NCBI GenBank assembly: GCA_038049695.1
Contig: CP142460.1
Location: 23,811,001-23,875,000, forward strand
From: Cinnamomum chago
Taxonomy: Eukaryota > Streptophyta > Magnoliopsida > Laurales > Lauraceae
Reading direction: 5' to 3'
Length of the DNA stretch: 64,000 nucleotides
Shown here: piece by piece, positions 33,410 through 45,618 of the stretch
Position numbering within the stretch: position 1 is the stretch's first letter
Layout: each line of letters begins with the position of its first letter
Position numbers and translations under genes: made by a program
The notes under the pieces: generated by a model
Databases searched by the model: none
Told to the model about the DNA's origin: nothing
Seen by the model: only the letters and a program-made list of their open reading frames with translations

Positions 33410-34134
33410 TTTAGATGTCATTTCTTGCCACAATTCCAGCACTCAATCTTGTCTTTTGAAGATCTTGACTTGCTCCTTGATTTTGATCTTCCATGGTTTT
33501 GCTCTCTCTCAGATGACCTTCCTCTGTTTTCCACATTCAGTGCATTTCCTGATGATTCACCTGAAGGTTTCCTACGAATTTCCTCATCGAGGATAGCACT
33601 CACAACATCATCAAATTTCAGTGTAGTTGATCCTGAAGAATTACTCAGTGATGTAACCATATCATTCCAGCTTTCTGGTAAAGAAAATAAAACCAACAAA
33701 GCCCAAATTTCATCTTCGAATTATACGTTAACCGAGGATGACTAGCTCATGACCGTGTTAAACTCGTTCAGGTGTTCAGCAACAACCCCACCTTCAACCA
33801 TCTTCATGTTAAACAATTTTCTCATCAAGCAAACTTTATTTGAGGAGGAAGGTTTTTCATACATTTGTGATAGGGCATCTATAACATCTTTAGTGGTTTT
33901 CTCCTTTGATATATTGAATGTAACAGACTTTGATAGAGAGAGACGAACCGTACCTAAGGCTTTCCTGTCGAGTACTTCCCATTCTGCATCTGACATTGTT
34001 ACAGGTTTCTTGGCTTTTCACCCAAGCGGCAAGTAGAAATTCTTCTGGTAGAGGAGATCTTCAATCTGCATTTTCCAGTACGCGAAGTTTGTGCCATTAA
34101 ACTTCTCAATTGTGAGCTTTGTGTCGTCCGTCAT
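33410..34134 (-). mobile_element. Copia 1 gag part
   Basis: The N-terminal reading MTDDTKLTIEKFNG is followed by the Copia gag core (LSLSKSVTFNISKEKTTKDV, then CLMRKLFNMKM) and a C-terminal zinc knuckle (CWNCGKK). The protease follows to the left in fragments. Broken. Confidence 0.85.
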
Positions 34135-35103
34135 GGCTCCCACTCAAACCAAGCTCAATCTAATTGATGAATTTCTCTGCCTATCAAACTGTTAATCCGT
34201 TCCTTCCACCTTGTAGATCTCGTCGATACGAATTTAACTAAAAAAAATGGAGCACAATTTTGATTCCGGATGGCTTTAGAAATCAAGAAACAAATCTGGT
34301 CGTTCAAACGGTCAAACCTGGCTGTTGACCGTACTGCTGGCGTTAGGATGACATCAGTGTCTGGCTGCTGGGCTTCTGCGAAACAGGTCAAGCCAAACTG
34401 ACCTAGACCTTACTGCAATTACTGCTGGGCTTCTGGAGCGGGTGGGCAGGACCTGACCTGCAGTGGACTTGGCCCAGAGCTTCTGAATCCTGCTGGGCTT
34501 CCCTGACGCGGGTGGGTCGGACCTGACCTGGAACGGGCCTGGCCTGCAAACCGACCAAAGACTTGGGTTGTCTTCTTCCTCACTTCTATTCTCTGCAACA
34601 GAACAGGACGCAGAAAACTACAGCCCCTTCCTTCTTGCATCTGTCTTCTTCGACGACGATGGGCGGCGAGGCGACGACGACGGCCAGCGGGATCTCCGGC
34701 AATGGCTACGGCGGGGACGGCGATTGTGCAGCGATGATGGGCGTGACGGACTTGAATGGGTTCTGCAACTTTCTAAAAATATTTTTAATAACCTTAATCT
34801 CTCCACTTGTCAAAATAAGACAAGAATCCTTTTGTCATTTGGAAACCAAACCACAGTCACCTTCTGTTCCTACAGGAAGTCAAACGAAGAAACCAACATC
34901 CTTTTTTTTTCCTCTGAAACGCGATCTAGAAGAATCAGATCAATCCTTGATTCTCGTGGCCCACCTGATTGATTAGAACCCCGATCTGTGGCAAAATCAA
35001 GAGATCCAAATGATCTCTTCTCCGGGATCAAACCCAATCTTGATCGTGATCGAGCGTAACACCAAGTCCTAGGAAAATCCTTGGCTCTCTCTTTGATACC
35101 AGT

Positions 35104-35461
35104 TGTTAGGATCAGAAACACACGCACGATCTACGAGACAATCACACAATCATTCAATCCACGAGACACGAATTTACGTGGTTCGGCAAGATTGCTTACG
35201 TCCACGGGAGATTCACGCCGTTCACTATTATTGGAGATTCACACAAGAGTACAAATCATCACTGTCTCTCTTGTTCTCTCTCAATATCACCCTCTTAATT
35301 ACAATGTTCTCAACTCCCAGTATAAATAGATGAAACCCTAAACCTCTAGACACCCACAACCGTTGGATCTGGCCTTCTAACAGATGGTCTAGATTAAACC
35401 GATAAATTACAGATAAACCCTATAATAAGTAAAATCTAGATCAGGCTTCACCAACCCATCA
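35104..35461 (-). repeat. 5' LTR of Copia element 1
   Basis: It matches 29829-30187 at about 93%. On the minus strand it is followed by a tRNA-Met-type primer-binding site, so it is the 5' LTR. Confidence 0.95.
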
Positions 35462-36090
35462 ATACGTATAAATACCAAACCGCCCAACATGCCGCCCAAG
35501 TCACCCGCTAAAAAAACATCCAAACCGTCTATACTTTGGGCAGTTACAGTTTCTACTTTTACAAACCGCCATAAAACAAAACTGCCTAAACCCGCCCAAT
35601 AACCGCTCAAGCCGACTACCGTGCACCCCTACGAGATAGGGTACCTTCGATTACAACCTTACAGGCAAGCCACTACGGTTCGGCGATCTAATTAGAAACT
35701 CGCAGCAGTTCTTTGGGCCGTATAAAATTCTTGAGCCATTGAGCTAGTTGCTTATAAATTGGAACTACCCGAGGGATCATGTTTGCATTCAATATTTCAC
35801 CCATCTTTGCTTAAAAAAATATTCTGCACAGGAGTTGCTACTCAGCCCAATCTTCCAGCCATTTCAGATGGTGGAACAATTGACCCCATTCCAGCCTAAA
35901 TACTTGATCATCGATGGGTTAAACGGGGGAAGATAATTATCCATGAATCCTTGATCCGTTGGGCCAATCTACCAATTGAAGATGCAACATGGGAGGATCC
36001 ACAACTTCTACACTAGTGTTTTCCAAATTTTGACCTTGAGGTCAAGGTTAGTTTCAAAGAGGGACAGAACGATAGAAGTAGGCCGGCCCA

Positions 36091-36837
36091 ACTATTGAGT
36101 GGGATGAGTCTGCAAACCCAGTATTGAGTGGGCCGAATGCAAAGTAGATTGAGTTTAAGTTTGAATAAGAGATAAGATTAGGGCAGAAGTTGTCTGCCTG
36201 ATCATATCCATTAGATGGGAAGATTGAGTCGGAGTTATCAGTAGAACTTCTTCCCTAGCTAGTGATAATCTTTCTTTAATTAAAGGAATCATTTTGAATT
36301 TGCATCTATCTATGTAAGCAGCCCTTGGTCATTTAGTAAGTAGTGATTAATGAAAAGATATCAGAAAATTTATTCTAATTTTAGAATTGCATAAGGAGGA
36401 CCGGTCCATCCTCGAATTTTGACGACCTTTTTTCCTTTTATTTCTCTATCGAGATCTTATCAGCCGCCTGTTGTTTTTTGTCCGTTTGGGATATCATCCA
36501 GTCTGCCAAGGCATCGGCTATGTATTCCATGCTCCATGAAAAATCTAGTTTATTCCAATTGCATTAGTATCAGGGGAAACTATTTTTAAGAAAGCAGAAA
36601 TGAGCAAGATACTCCTGCAGGACATCCCCACTCTGAAGCGTTAGCATTGCTGGGTCCATTTTACTCATCTCTATGTTCAGTCTTTGAATACAACTGAAAC
36701 GAAATACAAGTCAACTCAGTGCACTAGAAAGTTAACTTGCTTTTGTCAAAGATCCATTTAAGCACCCTTCATGGCCCAGTTCACCTAACTATAGCTGACC
36801 ACTTTGCCAAAATGAAGTTGTTCTCATCTCATCTTTG
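36091..36837. other. Sequence between Gypsy relic and Copia 2; possible Gypsy LTR remnant
   Basis: No coding sequence. The left part follows the chromodomain directly and has pyrimidine/purine blocks that could be the 3' LTR of the broken Gypsy (roughly 36040-36430, ending in CGAATTTTGACGACC), but no second copy exists in the window to prove it. The rest is anonymous and continues after Copia 2 at 45614. Confidence 0.35.
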
Positions 36838-38489
36838 TGTTAGATTGTGTGGTCTCAATCCATCAGTTGATGTAATAAATTGATTAATTTCTTTATTTAT
36901 CAATAAAATCATGTTTTCCTTTCATGAGATGAATGGTGTTTTATTACTTAATGCACATGACCAATACATATGACATAATGGTTCATGAGATGAACCGGGT
37001 CCCATTAGTATATTAGATGTGATATATGTATATGGATGAGATCCACATACAGGAGATATGTGTCACAAATCTTATACTTAAAATATCTTCACAACCAGTG
37101 ATGAGACTGGGCATCTCATTTGATAAGGTTGCGGCACTTTGAGATAGTGTGATTTGTCTCGATCATCAAAATGTAAGATTCTGGATCATAGTGTTGGTAC
37201 ATTGGATGTATTGAAGGACTATGAGAAGCACCTTATGAAATATTGTCTCGATTTAAGGGTTGCTCTCATAATTCCCTAGCAATAGGCTCTTAATCCCGAG
37301 ACATTGATGAACTCAAGTTTCTATCTATTCATTTGCTTTGAGTCACCAATGAGTCAGGCCAATTGTAGGTCAACACATCGGTGTCTTGGGTACTGCTAGT
37401 AGGACTGTGGAAACATGCAATGTTCAAGATGGAATCTATCTACAATATCCCCTTGTGCCAATTAATGGATTTATCTTTAGTAAGTGCGCACCCATCCCGA
37501 TTAAGAGTTAATTGGATGGTACTGATGATCATTGTGATTAATTGGGGCTCAAGGATAATAAGATGTGGATCTAAGATGGGAAGGGACAGATTTATCCCAA
37601 TTGATCCATGGATAATGATTGTGGTAATTCGGAAGTTTAGGGTCTTTATTGTAATTTATTCCTAAGACTGGAGTGCAATTGCATTTATATAGTTGTGTTA
37701 TTTGCAATTAACTGTGGGCCCGAATTGTACATGAGATGTGGGGTCCCGAGTCCCAGTTGGAGCCAGCTTTCTAAGCAATCCCTAGTGGTCCCCACGCTAG
37801 GCCAAGATATTAGAAAGTTACTAATCTTACTTGAACTCTAAAAGGAAGGAATTAGAAAGTTACTATTTCTATTTGAAGTGGGACTTCTAATAGTGGTAAT
37901 AGTAAGCTACTAATTTGTGTGGAAGTGTGACTTCTAATCCAATTAGTAAGAGAGTCTTAAGAGGAGGTTTGTAGACTATAAATATGGGAGAATATAGGGC
38001 TGGACGTCCTATGCAAAACCCATCTAGGGATTCATGCCCAGCCCTTCTCAAGTGCAAGAGTTGAACATCTCTCATTCCTCTCTTCTCTCTTCTAGTTCCT
38101 TGGAGTTTCTAGTAGGGTTTTCTCTTGGAGATCCCACCATCTCCTTGAGAAAAGAGATCTGATACAGGGTCATAGCATGGAAGACAACAAGGTCTTGGAG
38201 ATCTCTAATTGCTTTAAGAAGAGTTCTTGTTCTAGTTGATTGTCTTCTCCTCCATTAGAGCACTACCGGGTTACAAAGGTATAATATGCTTCTTTACTTG
38301 TTATAGATTATTTTGTTGCATGTAGTTGCTGATTTCTATCTTCTAGATAGGTTATATTGTTGTACATGATTGATGAGATTGAGGGATTGCATCTTGGATT
38401 GGGTTATAGCCTTTTAGATAGTTGATCCCTGAGTCAAGTGGGTCAAAAAGTTTTGAAAACCTATCCACGAGGCCCACCTACTTCCTACA
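36838..38489 (+). repeat. 5' LTR of Copia element 2
   Basis: TGTTAGATTG to CTTCCTACA; it repeats at 43950-45613 and, inverted and more diverged, at 20940-22701. It contains a TATA box near 37977 and a CT-rich start region. Confidence 0.95.
37977..37984 (+). promoter_or_regulatory. TATA box of Copia 2 LTR
   Basis: TATAAATA lies within the LTR at about two-thirds of its length, followed by CT-rich sequence. The same box is conserved in the 3' LTR near 45100. Confidence 0.6.
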
Positions 38490-38763
38490 ATTAGTATCAG
38501 AGCTATACCTCATCTTTAATCATGTTAGATCAGCGATCTAGATCTAATCTTTGCATGAGATGCGAAGAGGATAGACTTAGGGCTATGTAAGGATCAATTA
38601 TGATTGGGTTTATTTACTTTATGTAGTTAATCCATGTTTGGATAGTCACAAAAGGGTTTAGTTATGATGGAAGGATGGTAGGATGCCATTGAGAGCCTTC
38701 AAAAGTGTTTTGGAGGTGTTTGGACTCGAATTGAAAAAAACTCAATTTTCTGCCTTCGTCAGG

Positions 38764-38822
38764 CGGGTCGACCTGGCCCCCCGCTCGGTCGACCGGGTGC
38801 CTGTAGGGTCGGTCGACCGAGC
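38764..38822. repeat. GGTCGACC palindrome cluster in Copia 2 leader
   Basis: Three copies of the palindrome GGTCGACC (one with an extended CGGTCGACCG core) lie within 60 bases, in the untranslated leader between the primer-binding site and gag. It may fold or serve as a dimerisation or packaging signal. The function is not shown. Confidence 0.7.
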
Positions 38823-40197
38823 TCGGCCCCGGACCCCCTCTGCGAAGTGCATGTATTAAAAGGGTGGCTACTTTTGGCATCTTGTTTTTCCATTATGGTT
38901 TGGTAACATGGTTTTGTGAGATGCTTTGTTGTATGAGATACTAACTTGCAGGTGATAATGTCCTCTCCATATGGCCCACAACTCTTTTACTTTCTTTTTA
39001 TGGTTATTGGTTTATTTGAGGCTAAGTGTAAAGGGCATCATGGTTTCCTTGGTTTCCCGTGAAAGGGCAAGGCATGGTGAAGTTCCCTATAGCCCTTTTA
39101 TTTCCATGTAAGTCTCATAATTGAGGCATAGGAATTTATGTAATTTTTCTAAATTTGTAAATTTTGGGGATGTCCGAGACGAAGAGGGAAAGTAAAGTTG
39201 GACTCCTAATCAAAGAGTTTGAAGATTACTAAAAGCCTTTTGGAGATGCCCAAAGAGTTTGAGGAATCCCAAAGTTTTGGAAAGTCTAAAAGTCCAAGAA
39301 GTCTATTCCGCTTGGGCCATTTGGAGGAGATGACTAGTTTCTAATTTTAGCTTTTTCTATTTATGGATGAATTCTTAATTTAGAATGTTTCCATATTTGA
39401 TCCAAACATAGCAAGTTACCAAAATTGGTCAAATCAAATTAATTTTTGGAAAGAGTTCTAATTAGAGATGGTGGGCCCATGAGATGGATCCATTGGTAAC
39501 ACTAAACTGGACTTTCCATAAAATAACTTGACTTGGAACCAATCATTGGACATATCATGAGATGATTTAATGTCTATTTTTGTGGGCCCTAATACCTAAA
39601 AGAAAATCCTCAATTCTAAAATATTAAGTGGGAGCGGGGCATTTATATATAGAAATCCCCATGGTTTTCCACCATAGGTCCATTGTAAGGAAAGTTTTAG
39701 CCTCACGCCATCTTGAGAATGGTCGTTCCCCACGGAGGGCTTTTACTTGTCTGGTTACTAGATATGGATCTTCTATGGATAGTGTTGGTGAGACGGGGCG
39801 GGGGCCAACTCCCTAAGGAGGAGCTGCTCCTAATGGTTGTCATGCAATGCTAGTTGGTGGGTCACACATAACTAAAATAATGATGTAGTATCCCCAAGGA
39901 TTTGCCTTATTCATTTTAGAAACCGAAGCTAATCGGGAGTCATTCATTATTTGGTATGAGATACCTAGATAATAATGAATGAGGGGGATCATGGAAAGTT
40001 AGTTTTAATCCTAATTTTGACCAACTTTGATCCGCACCAATCTAGGTGGTATTCGCACTCCCAAAGGAGGCATACCCCGGAGATTGGGATTCCGATGTAT
40101 TCTGAATTTAGTGGTTATAAGGATTCCCACATAAATTTGATAGAATACTAAACCCTAATGTCATTTAAATTCATTAATTGAATGTATGGTTATGTGC

Positions 40198-41040
40198 TAC
40201 AATTTTTCAAGCATGAATTCAAATACTTTCAATCCACTTGCGACCATCCTCAACCAGAATAAATTGATGGCATCCAACTATGTAGACTGGAAACGGAACC
40301 TGGATATTGTCCTAACTGCTTCAGGATATAAATATGTCCTTACCAAAACCCCCCTTGATGAGCCTGGCCCGGATGCACCAGAAGAAGGAAAGGAACTTTA
40401 CACCTAATGGGCCAAAGATGATGAGATGGCCAGATGTTACATTCTGGCATCCATGTCTAGTGTTTTGCAACACCAACATCGATCCTATAAGACTGCATAC
40501 GATATTATATCGAACTTAAAGGAGATGTTTGCGGAACAGGGCAGGCCTGCTAGACAAGCTACTTTGAGGGTGCTTATAAGCACCAAGAAGGCTGAAGGCA
40601 CACCAATACAGCACCATATGTTGAAAATGATGGACTCATTGAATGAGTTAGATGTACTGGGGGCTGCAATAGATGCAGAATCGCAGATCGACATAATCCT
40701 TGAGTCACTACCAGAGTCATTCAACAATTTCAAGGTTAATTACAATATGAATAAGATGAATCTGACTTTGGCTGAGCTGTCTAGCCAGTTGGTGGTGACT
40801 GACGGGATTATGAAGAAGAAGCCAAATGCCCTAGTGACAGAAAAGTCAGATGCCAAGTCCAAGCCGAAGGGTAAAGGGCAGAAAGGCAAAAAGAAATCAG
40901 TTTTGAAAAGTCCTAAGGTGGAGAATGGTCCTAATGGTGGCGTGACCAAGGCTAAGGGTTCAAGGTCAAAAGGAAAGTGTTTCCATTGTGGTAAGACAGG
41001 ACATTGCAAAAGGAATTGTCCAGAATATATGTCTAAGAAG
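40198..41040 (+). mobile_element. Copia 2 gag part
   Basis: The reading begins MNSNTFNPLATILNQNKL, a start seen in many plant Copia elements. It continues through NYVDWKRNLDIVL and LKEMFAEQGRPARQATLRVL and ends in a Lys-rich segment with a CCHC zinc knuckle (CFHCGKTGHCKRNC). The gag has at least one break. Confidence 0.92.
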
Positions 41041-41099
41041 AAGACCTCGGGTATGATTAAGTCACTTATTTCTGAAGTTAGTTTTGCAACTGGTACTTC

Positions 41100-42326
41100 A
41101 GAATCTTGGTGTATGGACTCCAGGGCAACTGATCACATATGTAATTCGTTGCAGGGGTTCAGGGAAACCAGGAGGTTCAGTGACGGAGAAATCATTGTCA
41201 ACCTAGGATCTGATGCTAAGGCAGAGGTTGTTTCAGTGGGAGTTATTACATTATGTTTTTCAAATAATAAATTGGTTTTGTCAGACACGTTATATGTACC
41301 GTCTTTACGGCGGAATTTAATTTCAGTTTCTAGTGTGGTGAATAAGAGTTATTCTATTACTCTTGGTACCGAAATTGTCATAAAGAGATATGGTACTTTT
41401 ATATGTTCTGCAAGGTAACCAATAGGCTTTATTTGTTAACTCCTACACTGTATGAGATACATGATACTGAATCAATTAATAGACCATCATTAAAGAGAAA
41501 GTCACCTTCATCTAATCCAACAAAACTTTGGCACTTGAGGCTAGGTCATATAAACCTAAACAGGATTGACAGGCTAGTGAAAGATGGTATCTTGCCTTCA
41601 TTGGTGGTAGAACCAATGCCTGTCTGCAAGTCCTGTCTGGAAGGCAAAATGACCAAAAGACCCTTTTCATCTAAGGGCAATAGGGCGAAAGGTTTATTGG
41701 AATTAGTGCATACTGATGTGTGTGGACCCATTAATGTCAGGGCCAGAGAAGGATATGAGTATTTCATCACTTTCACAAATGATTACTCAAAATATGGATA
41801 CATATACCTTATGCACCGTAAGTCCGAGGCTTCTGAAAAGTTCAAAGAGTTTCGAGCGGAAATGGAAAAGCAATTAGGTAAGAGTATCAAGACTCTTCGA
41901 TCAGATCGAGGAGGGGAATATCTCTCTGTTGATTTTATGGGATACTTATCAGAAAATGAGATTCTATCACAGTTGTCTGCTCCTGGTATGCCTCAACAGA
42001 ATGGAGTAGCAGAAAGAAGGAACATGACTCTTTTAGATACGATTAGGTCTATGCTAAGTTTCTCAGGATTACCTATATCCTTTAGGGGATACGCCTTGGA
42101 TACTGCGATGTACATACTAAACCTCGTACCATCTAAGTCTGTACCTAAGACTCCCCGAGAGTTATGGTTCGGGCGAAAGCCTAGTCTACAACATTTACAC
42201 ATTTGGGGTTGTCCGGCATATGTGCTAAAGGTTATGGCGGATAAGTTGGAAGCGAAGTCGGAAGTGTGCACGTTTGTAGGATATCCTAAAGGAACTAAAG
42301 GTTGGTTATTCTATAATCCCAGATAG
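41100..42326 (+). mobile_element. Copia 2 protease and integrase parts
   Basis: The aspartic protease box reads WCMDSRATDHIC (usual D-S-G-A is altered to D-S-R-A). It is followed by GAG-pre-integrase LWHLRLGHINLNRI, CKSCLEGKMTKRPF, and the integrase core HTDVCGPI, FTNDYSKYGYIYLM, LRSDRGGEY and QQNGVAERRN. Broken. Confidence 0.93.
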
Positions 42327-42332
42327 CAGAAA

Positions 42333-43905
42333 GTGTTGGTAAGCACTAATGCGGTTTTTCTGGAGGAAGATTATATGATGGACCGAAAATCTTTAGAAAA
42401 GGTTATCTTGGAAAAAATTCAGAAAGAGATCAATTCCAATCCAAGTATGATCGAACTTGAGGAAGAACCGCCCTTACCACACCCAGTAGTTACACTAGTT
42501 CCTCATCGTAGTGGGAGAATAGTCAGGCCCCCTGACAGGTTCCCGTTCTTGGGAGAATCTTACGAGGCAATCCCGGAAGAACTGGAACAGGATCCCTGTA
42601 ACTATGATGAAGCAATTAGTGACATAGATTCGGGACGTTGGCAAGATGCTATGAAAGCTGAGATGGAGTGTATGTACTCCAATCAGGTCTGGACACTTGT
42701 GGACTTGCCTACCAATATCAAACTTATTGGGTGCAAGTGAGTCTACAAGAGAAACAGAGGACCAGATGGAAGAGTTAAGACCTTTAAAGGTCAGGCTTGT
42801 TGCGAAAGGATATACTCAGAAAGAAGATTTCGATTATGAGGAAGCCTTCTCGCCGGTACCCATGCTCAAGTCCATCCGGATACTCTTATCCATTTAGGCT
42901 CATCTCAATTACGAGTTTTGGCTAATGGATGTCAAGACGGCGTTTCTCAACGGCCATCTTGAGGAAGACATCCATATGGTGCAACCAGACGGTTTTGTAG
43001 CTACAAACCAAGAACAAAGAGTTTGCAAGATGCAGAAGTCCATTTATGGACTGAAGCAGTCATCCTGAAGCTGGAACATCTGTTTGAATAGGCAATCAAT
43101 TCATTTGATTTTTGTCAAAAACAGATGAGTCATGAGTGTATATGAAAAGTAAGGAGGCAGGGTAATTTTTCGGGTCGACGACATCCTTCTCCTAGAGAGT
43201 GATATAGGGATGTTGTCAACAGTGAAAGTTTGGTTAGCAAAGACTTTTGATATGAAGGACTTGGGAGAAGCCAGCCACATCCTAGGGATCAAACTACATT
43301 GAGACCGGAAAAATAGGATGATAGGCTTATCCCAATATGCATACATAGATGAGGTGCTGGTACGATTAGCTATGCTTAGTACTAGACCGGATATCTATCA
43401 TGTAGTGGGCCGAGTTAGCGAATATCAGTTTAACTCAGGACCCGAACATTGGACTGCTGTAAAGTGTATTCTCAAATCCTTGAAAAGGACTAGAGATTAC
43501 ATGTTAATTTATAGTAGTGATGAATTGATTCCAGTCGGTTACACAGATTCTGACTTCATGTCAGATAAGGATTCCAAGAAATCAACTTCTGGGTATATGT
43601 TTATGCTATAGTTGCTTGAGAAGCAGGTAAAGAAGTAGATTGGCTCAAAAGGTTCCTTATGGAATTTGGAGTGGTACCTTTGGCAGGACAACCGCTCACA
43701 GTTTACTGTGATAACAGCAGGGCAGTCGATAAGTCCAAAGAACCTAGGAGCCAAAAGCATGTACAGAGGTAGTAACACATAGTCAAAGAGATTGTGCAGA
43801 GAGGTGATATTGCTATCACCTAGATAAACTCTGTGGACAATCTGGCAGATTCCTTTACTAAGCCTTTGACTACCAAAGTCTTTAAGCAACATGTAGACGG
43901 GATGG
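42333..43905 (+). mobile_element. Copia 2 RT and RNase H parts
   Basis: Recognisable pieces are [20 protein letters not shown], the KTAFLNGHLEEDI region, the KSIYGLKQ region, RNase H with SDFMSDKDSKKSTSGYMF, and the terminal TKPLTTKVF-like tail just before the polypurine tract. More heavily broken than gag and integrase. Confidence 0.9.
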
Positions 43906-43949
43906 GCATGAGATGCAACCCTGACTGGCATTGAGCCCAAGTGGGAGAT

Positions 43950-45613
43950 TGTTAGATTGTGTGGTCTCAACCCATCAGTTGATGTAATAAATTGATTAAT
44001 TTCTTTATTTATCAATAAAATCATGTTTTCATTTCATGAGATGAATGGTGTTTTATTACTTAATGCACATGACCAATACATATACATAATGGTTTATGAG
44101 ATGAACTGGGTCCCATTAGTATATTAGATGTGATATAAGTATATGGATGAGATCCACATAAGGGAGATATGTGTCACAAATCTTATACTTAAAATATCTT
44201 CACAACCAGTGATGAGACTGGGCATCTCATCTGATAAGGTTGCAGCACTTTGAGATAGTGTGATTTGTCTCGATCATCAAAATGTAAGATTCTGGATCAT
44301 AGTGCCGGTACATTGGATGTATTGAAGGACCATGAGAAGCACCTTCTGAAATACTGTCTCGATTTAAGGATTGCTCTCATAATTCCCTAGCAATAGGCTC
44401 TTAATCTTAAGACATTGATGAACTCAAGTTTCTATCTATTCATTTGCTTTGAGTCACCAATGAGTGAGACCAACTGTATGTCAACACCTCGATGTCCTGG
44501 GTACGCGGTAGTAGGACTGTGGAAACATGCAATGTTCAAGATGGAATCTATCTACATTATCCCCTTGTGCCAAATAATGGATTTATCATTAGTAAGTGCA
44601 CACCCATCTCGATTAAGATTTAATTAGATGGTACTAATGATCACTGTGATTAATTGGGCTTAAGGATAATAAGATGTGGATCTAAGATTGGAAGAGACAG
44701 ATTTATTCCAATTGATCCATGGATAATGATAGAGGGGCCTACTTGTGGCAATTGGGAAGTTTAGGGTCTTCATTGTAATTTATTCCTAAGACTGGAGTGC
44801 AATTGCATTTATATAGTGGTGTTATTTGCAATTAACTGTGAGCCCGGATCGCACATCAGATGTGGGGTCCCGTGCCCCAGTTGGAGCCAGCTTTCTAAGG
44901 AATCCCTAGTGGTCCCCACGCTAGCCCAAGATATTAGAAAGTTACTAATCTTACTTGAACTCTAAAAGGAAGGAATTAGAAAGTTACTATTTCTATTTGA
45001 AGTGGGACTTCTAATAGTGGTAATAGTAAGCTACTAATTTGTGTGGAAGTGTGACTTCTAATGCAATTAGTAAGAGAGTCTTAAGAGGAGGTTTGTAGAC
45101 TATAAATATGGGAGAATATAGGGCTGGACGTCCTATGCAAAACCCATCTAGGGATTTATGCCCAGCCCTTCTCAAGTGCAAGAGTTGCACATCTCTCATT
45201 CCTCTATTCTCTATTCTAGTTCCTTGGAGTTTCTAGTAGGGTTTTGTCTTGGAGATCCCACCATCTCCTTGAGAAAAGAGATCTGATAGAGGGTCATAAC
45301 GTGGATGACAACAAGGTCTTGGAGATCTCTAATTGCTTCAAGAAGAGTTCTTGTTCTAGTTGATTGTCTTCTCCTCCATTAGAGCACTACCGGGTTACAA
45401 AGGTATAATCTGCTTCTTTACTTGTTGTAGATTATTTTGTTGCATGTAGTTGCTAATTTCTATCTTCTAGATAGGTTATATTGCTGTACATGACTGATGA
45501 GATTGAGGGATTGCATCTTGGATTTGGTTATAGCCTTCTAGATAGTTGATCCCTGAGTCAAGTGGGTAAAAAAGTTTTGAAAACCTATCCACGAGACCCA
45601 CCTACTTCCTACA
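43950..45613 (+). repeat. 3' LTR of Copia element 2
   Basis: It matches 36838-38489 at about 95% by eye, follows AAGTGGGAGAT directly, and is followed by the CTTTG duplication. Confidence 0.95.
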
Positions 45614-45618
45614 CTTTG

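Larger units (their letters stand above)
29829..35461 (-). mobile_element. Copia element 1, complete length, broken
   Basis: The element is 5633 bases and minus-oriented. LTRs of 359 and 358 bases lie at 29829-30187 and 35104-35461. Target duplication ATAGG/ATACG matches at four of five. The primer-binding site on the minus strand reads ACTGGTATCAAAGAG (tRNA-Met type) next to 35104, and the polypurine tract AAGTGGGAGAT lies next to 30187. All Copia parts occur in order: gag with zinc knuckle, integrase, RT, RNase H. I count about 26 differences between the LTRs (near 93% identity), which would put insertion at a few million years under usual plant LTR rates. The coding part has roughly five or more breaks. 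It is nested in the hAT. Confidence 0.95.
29011..35631. mobile_element. Non-autonomous hAT transposon (with nested Copia)
   Basis: The left end TAGAGCTGCAC and right end GTGCACCCCTA form an imperfect terminal inverted repeat, flanked by a perfect 8-bp duplication CGAGATAG (29003-29010, 35632-35639), the hallmark of hAT elements. Without the nested Copia the element is about 1.0 kb. Both arms hold GGCGGG/CCCGCC subterminal repeats. A short exon-like stretch near 29270-29340 (after TTTACAG, reading STRMGPPTPHDPSATPIQV, then stop) may be the last exon of a lost hAT transposase. It sits in the post-integrase part of the Gypsy relic. Confidence 0.9.
25735..36090 (+). mobile_element. Broken Gypsy integrase-chromodomain region, multiply nested
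   Basis: Pieces of one plus-strand Gypsy pol lie at about 25735-26007, 28581-29010 and 35640-36090. The left piece carries an integrase start (CxxCQLNKYETP-like zinc region, then KDVSMDFIDGCP and VVDHLTKYCYF). The middle piece carries the HGMP to FETYL part of the integrase core. The right piece carries the post-integrase YLRLQPYRQ-like motif, SLLKK, and a chromodomain-like end (RWANLPIEDATWED). This order is typical of plant chromoviruses. The element is broken by many changes and interrupted by a solo LTR and by an hAT that itself holds a Copia element. Upstream gag, protease and RT are not present. Confidence 0.85.
36838..45613 (+). mobile_element. Copia element 2, complete length, broken
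   Basis: The element is 8776 bases, with LTRs of 1652 (36838-38489) and 1664 bases (43950-45613), perfect target duplication CTTTG (36833-36837, 45614-45618), a tRNA-Met-type primer-binding site (TAGTATCAGAGC) after the 5' LTR, and the polypurine tract AAGTGGGAGAT before the 3' LTR. gag, protease, integrase, RT and RNase H appear in Copia order. The LTR length recalls the Angela lineage, but I do not press that. By eye the LTRs are about 95-96% identical. The coding region has roughly six to eight breaks. A solo LTR of the same family lies at 20940-22701. Confidence 0.95.

Noticed and set aside
34155-35127. Frames on both strands between Copia 1 gag and its 5' LTR
   Set aside because: This is the untranslated leader of Copia 1; the Arg/Ser-rich translations are compositional.
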